From an uncultured Synergistia bacterium (GTDB taxonomy: Bacteria; Eremiobacterota; SpSt-956; JAKJGF01), in the NCBI GenBank assembly GCA_937888925.1, contig CALARM010001186.1, positions 1 to 9,795 on the forward strand: DNA of 9,795 bases, given 5' to 3'. Positions within the stretch are counted from its first letter, which is position 1; the number at the start of each line of letters is the position of its first letter. Below are positions 6,263 to 9,795 of the stretch, in pieces. Both the position numbers and the translations under genes were made by a program. The notes beneath the pieces were generated by a model. That model made no database searches. It was not told the origin of the DNA and was given only the letters and a program-made list of their open reading frames with translations.

Positions 6263-6463
6263 TTACTGTTCTTTTTTCTTTATCTTCTCGGAGACCACTA
6301 TAAATTCCGCTACTTTAACGGTATGAATCTGCCCTGTAGTAACAAAATAATCTCTTTTTTCAAACTCCTGTTTTAAAGCCAGTTGATTCTTATAATCCCT
6401 TATAGAAAGTTCTTTATGGGAATCTAAATTCATATTCTGTTCTTTTTCACAGCCACTGCTCAT
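6263..6463 (-). CDS. small protein of unknown function, 66 residues
   Basis: I do not recognise this protein. It is highly charged, without signal peptide or membrane segment. The first half is polar and probably helical (MSSGCEKEQ to KQEFEKRD). The second half holds a likely beta-strand pair (DYFVTTGQIHTVKVAEFIVV) and ends in a Lys-rich tail. Support for it being real: an AGAAGG site 8 bases before the ATG, a dedicated intrinsic terminator 18 bp after the stop, and no competing frame. It stands alone between the dnaK terminator and alaX, with 88 bp upstream after that terminator, so it is probably transcribed on its own. A possible weak promoter is TTTACA with an A-rich -10 within that gap. 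Confidence 0.65.
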   Translation of the reverse strand: MSSGCEKEQNMNLDSHKELSIRDYKNQLALKQEFEKRDYFVTTGQIHTVKVAEFIVVSEKIKKKEQ

Positions 6464-6551
6464 TTTATCAACCTTCTTTCTTCAGAACAACCGTTCTATT
6501 TTCTTTTTCTTATCTGATATGTAAAATCCTCTATTTTTTTAAAATAAAACT

Positions 6552-6579
6552 ATGGAGGCGACCATCCGGTCGCCTCCAT
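6552..6579 (-). terminator. intrinsic terminator of dnaK
   Basis: ATGGAGGCGACC (6552-6563) and GGTCGCCTCCAT (6568-6579) pair perfectly over 12 bp around a 4-nt loop, 5 bp after the dnaK stop. On the minus strand the stem is followed by AGTTTTATTTT. It isolates dnaK from the small gene downstream. Confidence 0.9.
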
Positions 6580-6584
6580 CCTAT

Positions 6585-8441
6585 TTAGTTTGCTCTGAAC
6601 TCTGCATCCACTACATTATCCCCGCCGGCAGGGGCAGTATATTCTCCTCCCGGAGGCGGGCCATATCCTGTGCCTGGAGGCGGGCCATAAGCTCCTCCGG
6701 CATTTCCTCCGCTCTTTGCATAAAGACTTTCTGCCATTTTATAGGAAGCCTGTTTCAAATCTTCCTCAGCCTTCTTTATCCGCTCTATATTATCACTCTT
6801 TATAGCATCCTTAAGTGCTTCTATAGAACGTTCAATATTCTGTTTGTCCTGAAAAGAAATCCTGTCTCCGTAATCTTTAATCTGTTTTTCCATCTGATAC
6901 AGGAGAGAATCAGCTCTGTGCTTCACTTCAATCTCTTCTTTCTTTTTCCTGTCTTCTTCTGCATGTGCTTCTGATTCCCTGACCATTTTATCTACATCTG
7001 CTTTTGAGAGATTGGTACTTGCCGTTATGGTAATATGCTGTTCTCTTCCTGTAGCCATATCTTTTGCAGATACATTTACTATACCGTTCGAGTCAATATC
7101 AAAGGTAACTTCAATCTTTGGCAACCCCCTGGGTGCAGGAGGAATTCCGTCAAGGCGGAACATACCAAGAGTTTTATTGTCTCTCGCCATAGGACGTTCT
7201 CCCTGCAGAACATGAACGTCTACAGAAGTCTGCCCGTCTGCAGCAGTGCTGAAGATCTCACTTTTTTTCGTCGGAATAGACGTATTTCTCGGTATGAGCA
7301 CAGTAGAAACACCTCCCAGGGTCTCTACTCCGAGAGAAAGAGGAGTAACATCAACGAGAACTACATCTTTCACTTCTCCTCCGAGAACTCCTGCCTGTAT
7401 GGCTGCTCCTACAGCTACTACTTCATCAGGATTTACTCCTTTATGAGGTTCTTTTCCGGTAAGTTTCTTTACCAGGCTTTCAATACATGGCATACGGGTA
7501 GATCCACCTACAAGAACCACTTCATTTATATCTTTTTCTGTTATACCTGCATCTGACAGAGCCTGACGGTACGGTATAATTGTTCTTTCCGTCAAATCTG
7601 CCGTAAGTTCTTCAAACTTTGCCCTTGTGAGCTTCATCTCCAGATGTTTCGGTCCGTTTTGATCTGCCGTTATAAAAGGCAGACTTATTGTAGTTTCAAA
7701 CATAGACGAAAGTTCGCATTTTGCCTTTTCCGCTCCTTCAGTAAGCCTCTGCATGGCCTGCCTGTCTTTTATCAGATCAATTCCCTGTTCTTTCTTAAAT
7801 TCTTCACATATATACTTTACAAGGCGCTCATCATAGTCATCTCCTCCGAGATGAGTATCTCCGCTTGTTGATTTCACCTCAAACAGTCCGTCTCCCACAT
7901 CCAGAATGGACACATCAAACGTTCCTCCTCCGAGATCCCATACAAGTATTGTCTCAGAACCTTTTTTGTCCAGACCATAGGCAAGAGATGCTGCAGTAGG
8001 TTCATTGATAATCCTGAGCACCTCAAGTCCTGCAATCTTACCTGCATCCTTTGTAGCCTGACGCTGTGAGTCATCAAAATATGCAGGTACTGTTATCACG
8101 GCTTTTGTAATCTTTTCACCCAGGTAGGCTCCTGCATCATCTGCCAGTTTCCTCAGAATCATAGCCGAAATTTCCTGCGGTGTATATTCTTTCCCCTTAA
8201 TGTTTACCTTTTCACGGGTTCCCATTTTTCTTTTTATAGAAGATACTGTATTTTCAGGATTTAATACAGACTGCCGTTTGGCAAGCTGTCCCACCAGCCT
8301 TTCTCCGGATTTGGAGAAACCGGCAACGGAAGGAGTCAGACGACTTCCTTCGGCATTCTGTATAACAACAGGCTTTCCTCCTTCCATAACTGCCACTACC
8401 GAATTTGTAGTTCCAAGATCTATACCTACTATTTTAGACAT
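6585..8441 (-). CDS. dnaK: molecular chaperone DnaK (Hsp70)
   Basis: A complete 618-residue Hsp70 that binds exposed hydrophobic peptide segments in an ATP-driven cycle with DnaJ and a nucleotide-exchange factor. The ATPase domain carries GIDLGTTNS (6-14), DLGGGTFD (169-176) and VGGSTRMP (311-318). The interdomain linker is [11 protein letters not shown] (361-371), followed by the beta-sandwich substrate domain, the helical lid, and a Gly/Pro-rich tail with the conserved ending VVDAEF. Around residues 70-95 it lacks the ~23-residue insert of proteobacterial DnaKs and reads like the Gram-positive form (MGT, then [10 protein letters not shown]). The ATG at 8441 has GGAGGTG 8 bases upstream. It follows dnaJ on the same strand after 117 bp but has its own promoter, nearly identical to that of dnaJ. 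No grpE or hrcA is present in the window. Confidence 0.99.
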   Translation of the reverse strand: MSKIVGIDLGTTNSVVAVMEGGKPVVIQNAEGSRLTPSVAGFSKSGERLVGQLAKRQSVLNPENTVSSIKRKMGTREKVNIKGKEYTPQEISAMILRKLADDAGAYLGEKITKAVITVPAYFDDSQRQATKDAGKIAGLEVLRIINEPTAASLAYGLDKKGSETILVWDLGGGTFDVSILDVGDGLFEVKSTSGDTHLGGDDYDERLVKYICEEFKKEQGIDLIKDRQAMQRLTEGAEKAKCELSSMFETTISLPFITADQNGPKHLEMKLTRAKFEELTADLTERTIIPYRQALSDAGITEKDINEVVLVGGSTRMPCIESLVKKLTGKEPHKGVNPDEVVAVGAAIQAGVLGGEVKDVVLVDVTPLSLGVETLGGVSTVLIPRNTSIPTKKSEIFSTAADGQTSVDVHVLQGERPMARDNKTLGMFRLDGIPPAPRGLPKIEVTFDIDSNGIVNVSAKDMATGREQHITITASTNLSKADVDKMVRESEAHAEEDRKKKEEIEVKHRADSLLYQMEKQIKDYGDRISFQDKQNIERSIEALKDAIKSDNIERIKKAEEDLKQASYKMAESLYAKSGGNAGGAYGPPPGTGYGPPPGGEYTAPAGGDNVVDAEFRAN

Positions 8442-8486
8442 ATATTAACACCTCCGTAATTTCTGTTATTTATTATCTCTAATGCT

Positions 8487-8515
8487 ATTATAAAAGTTTA
8501 GTCTATTATTGTCAA
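8487..8515 (-). promoter_or_regulatory. dnaK promoter with conserved spacer (putative heat-shock operator)
   Basis: Perfect minus-strand TTGACA (8510-8515) and TATAAT (8487-8492) are 17 bp apart, giving a leader of about 40 nt. From ATAC before the -35 through the -10, the sequence matches the dnaJ promoter at 30 of 33 positions. The only differences are three bases just after TTGACA. The spacer word ATAGACTAAACTTT is shared although spacers are normally free to vary. No CIRCE repeat or sigma-32 type box is visible. Confidence 0.85.
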
Positions 8516-8558
8516 GTATTTTACAAAAAAAATATAAATTAGAATGTCTTAATAATTA

Positions 8559-9599
8559 TCAATTTCTGGAATAAACCCTGGGATTATCCCTGCGGATACT
8601 GGCCATTTCCGCAAAAAGCTCTCTTTCTCTCTCCGTAAGCCCCTGTGGCATTACAATCTTTACCTCGACAATCATATTACCGGGCAAACCTTCTTTAAGA
8701 TTTGGCATTCCCATGCCGCTCAGCCTGAATTTTCTGCCGTTTTGAGTTTCCGGCGGTATTTTCATCTGCAGATCTTTACCGTTAAGAGTCGGCACCTTAA
8801 TTTCCGCGCCGAGAGCCGCTTCCGTAACAGTTATGGGGACAACGCAGTAAAGGTCGTTTTCTTTAAGGTCAAAGAAATCATGGGGTATAAGCTTTACCTT
8901 TAAATACATGTCTCCTCTCCTGCCGTCTCTTCCCGCTTCCCCTTCTCCCCTTAACCTTATCCTGGAACCGTTTCTCACTCCGGGGGGAATTTTAGTTTCT
9001 ATCTGCCTGCTGGTAGAAACCATTCCGCTTCCTCCGCAGTTACGGCAGAGATTATTGTTTACCCTTCCCATTCCATGACAGGAAGAACATTTTTCCTGTC
9101 TTTGCATCTGAAATGATTTTTCTGTACCATTATAAGCTTCTCTCATTGTTATCTCTATCTGATATTCTACATCTCCCTTTCCGCCGGAACCATTATCGGT
9201 AAAAAAGTCACCTGAAAAACTACCTGCTCCGTTACGGAAAAAAGTATTAAAGAAATCGCTGAAACCACCGAAACCGCCGAATGATGTGGCACTGCTCTTA
9301 CTTGATGAAGTTCTGAAATTTTTAAAGAAATCAGACACTCCTTCTCCGCTGTATCCGCCTGTATTAAATCCACCGGTTTTCCAGTTTTGCCCCAGCAGAT
9401 CGTATTTTTCCCTTTTCGCCGGATCTGATAATACCTCGTACGCTTCATTGAGATCCTTAAACCTTTCCTCTGCTTTCGGATCTCCGGGATTTATATCCGG
9501 ATGGAGCTGTCTTGCCAGTTTTCTATAGGCTTTTTTTATATCTTTATCTGTTGCATTCCTGTCCAGGGCGAGAATTTTATAGTAATCCTTGAATTCCAT
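8559..9599 (-). CDS. dnaJ: DnaJ-type co-chaperone with a reduced zinc-binding region
   Basis: A 346-residue Hsp40 that delivers substrates to DnaK and stimulates its ATPase. Its J domain (~5-70) has the HPD triad at 33-35. A Gly/Phe/Ser-rich linker follows (~76-140), then the substrate-binding beta domains with a cysteine-rich insert, and the C-terminal half (KIPPGV to the end). The insert holds only two CxxCxGxG units, CSSCHGMG (C171, C174) and CRNCGGSG (C185, C188), separated by about 7 residues. Classical DnaJ has four units and two zinc ions, so this protein should bind one. Overall length is also short (usually ~370-380). The ATG at 9599 is preferred to a GTG three codons upstream because AGGTGA lies 5 bases before it. 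Gene order is dnaJ then dnaK, each with its own promoter. CbpA-like proteins lack zinc repeats entirely, so it is intermediate between the two classes. Confidence 0.95.
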   Translation of the reverse strand: MEFKDYYKILALDRNATDKDIKKAYRKLARQLHPDINPGDPKAEERFKDLNEAYEVLSDPAKREKYDLLGQNWKTGGFNTGGYSGEGVSDFFKNFRTSSSKSSATSFGGFGGFSDFFNTFFRNGAGSFSGDFFTDNGSGGKGDVEYQIEITMREAYNGTEKSFQMQRQEKCSSCHGMGRVNNNLCRNCGGSGMVSTSRQIETKIPPGVRNGSRIRLRGEGEAGRDGRRGDMYLKVKLIPHDFFDLKENDLYCVVPITVTEAALGAEIKVPTLNGKDLQMKIPPETQNGRKFRLSGMGMPNLKEGLPGNMIVEVKIVMPQGLTERERELFAEMASIRRDNPRVYSRN

Positions 9600-9642
9600 A
9601 TCACTCACCTGCCTTATTATAATATACCATATATATATTTAT

Positions 9643-9671
9643 ATTATAAAAGTTTAGTCTATATATGTCAA
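9643..9671 (-). promoter_or_regulatory. dnaJ promoter, twin of the dnaK promoter
   Basis: Minus-strand TTGACA (9666-9671) and TATAAT (9643-9648) with a 17-bp spacer. It shares 30 of 33 positions with the dnaK promoter, from ATAC before the -35 to the end of the -10, while the sequence on both sides is unrelated. The leader is about 40 nt and very A/T-rich. Confidence 0.85.
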
Positions 9672-9795
9672 GTATCTAAAAAAATAGACCGGGCTCTGGC
9701 GGGATTTTGAGGATTACAGAAGGTTATTTCCAGACAACTCCTAAGTACCGTAACAGGTAAAAGGGTATCCGTAAAAAGCTTCTGCCTGGCAGGCT
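9672..9795. other. unassigned sequence at the right edge
   Basis: I see no recognisable gene in these 124 bp. One minus-strand frame is open from the window edge to a stop inside the dnaJ -35 box (about 42 codons), but its translation (e.g. NPQNPARARSIFLD) resembles nothing I know. A plus-strand frame reads LWRDFEDYRRLFPDNS before a stop, with no start or ribosome site visible. A short palindrome GCCTG-G-CAGGC lies near the end. It may be the edge of a gene or repeat outside the window. Confidence 0.3.

Noticed and set aside
7035..7556. 173-codon open frame antisense to dnaK
   Set aside because: It lies wholly inside dnaK, lacks a ribosome site, and its composition follows from the dnaK codons. 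Other open frames opposite dnaK, dnaJ, alaX and the kinase were rejected for the same reason.
8442..8558. CIRCE element upstream of dnaK
   Set aside because: No TTAGCACTC-N9-GAGTGCTAA or close variant is present in either chaperone leader.

Overview
The window is AT-rich, bacterial, and densely coded with short gaps. It suggests a little-studied bacterium rather than a model lineage, but I would not name a phylum. Three things point this way. DnaK lacks the roughly 23-residue ATPase-domain insert found in proteobacterial DnaKs, so it is of the Gram-positive/short type. There are two Hanks-type Ser/Thr kinases within 5 kb. Intergenic spaces carry GTGACGC heptamer arrays. Ribosome binding sites are clear AGGAGG types, and good TTGACA-17-TATAAT promoters can be read by eye.

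Left part (1-3520). A Hanks-type kinase runs off the left edge on the minus strand (1-949). It is divergent from a calcineurin-like metallophosphoesterase (1239-2030, plus). Their shared 290-bp control region holds two inverted heptamer arrays around a kinase promoter. The phosphoesterase is followed by its own promoter and a two-gene unit of exported proteins: a probable lipoprotein with one small beta-sandwich-like domain and a Pro/Thr tail (2112-2594), and a secreted protein of unknown function (2609-3463). A long hairpin at 3482-3521 separates this unit from the convergent genes.

Middle part (3522-6551), all minus strand. A 66-residue orphan protein with its own terminator comes first in transcription order (6263-6463). 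It is followed by an AlaX-type alanyl-tRNA editing protein (4938-6128), then a second kinase with a C-terminal membrane anchor (3522-4823). This second kinase has Asn in place of the DFG aspartate.

Right part (6552-9795), also minus strand. dnaJ (8559-9599) is followed by dnaK (6585-8441), each with its own promoter. The two promoters are nearly identical over 33 bp, including the normally free spacer, which suggests a shared heat-shock operator that is not CIRCE. DnaJ keeps only two of the four CxxCxGxG zinc repeats. A perfect 12-bp stem terminator follows dnaK. The last ~120 bp hold nothing I recognise.

Functionally the window combines protein-phosphorylation signalling (two kinases, a phosphoesterase next door), two exported proteins, a translation-fidelity enzyme and the Hsp70/Hsp40 chaperone pair. 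No mobile element, CRISPR array, tRNA or rRNA was seen. The points most worth a second look are the twin dnaJ/dnaK promoters, the half-zinc DnaJ, the NFG kinase, the inverted heptamer arrays and the apparently leaderless phosphoesterase.
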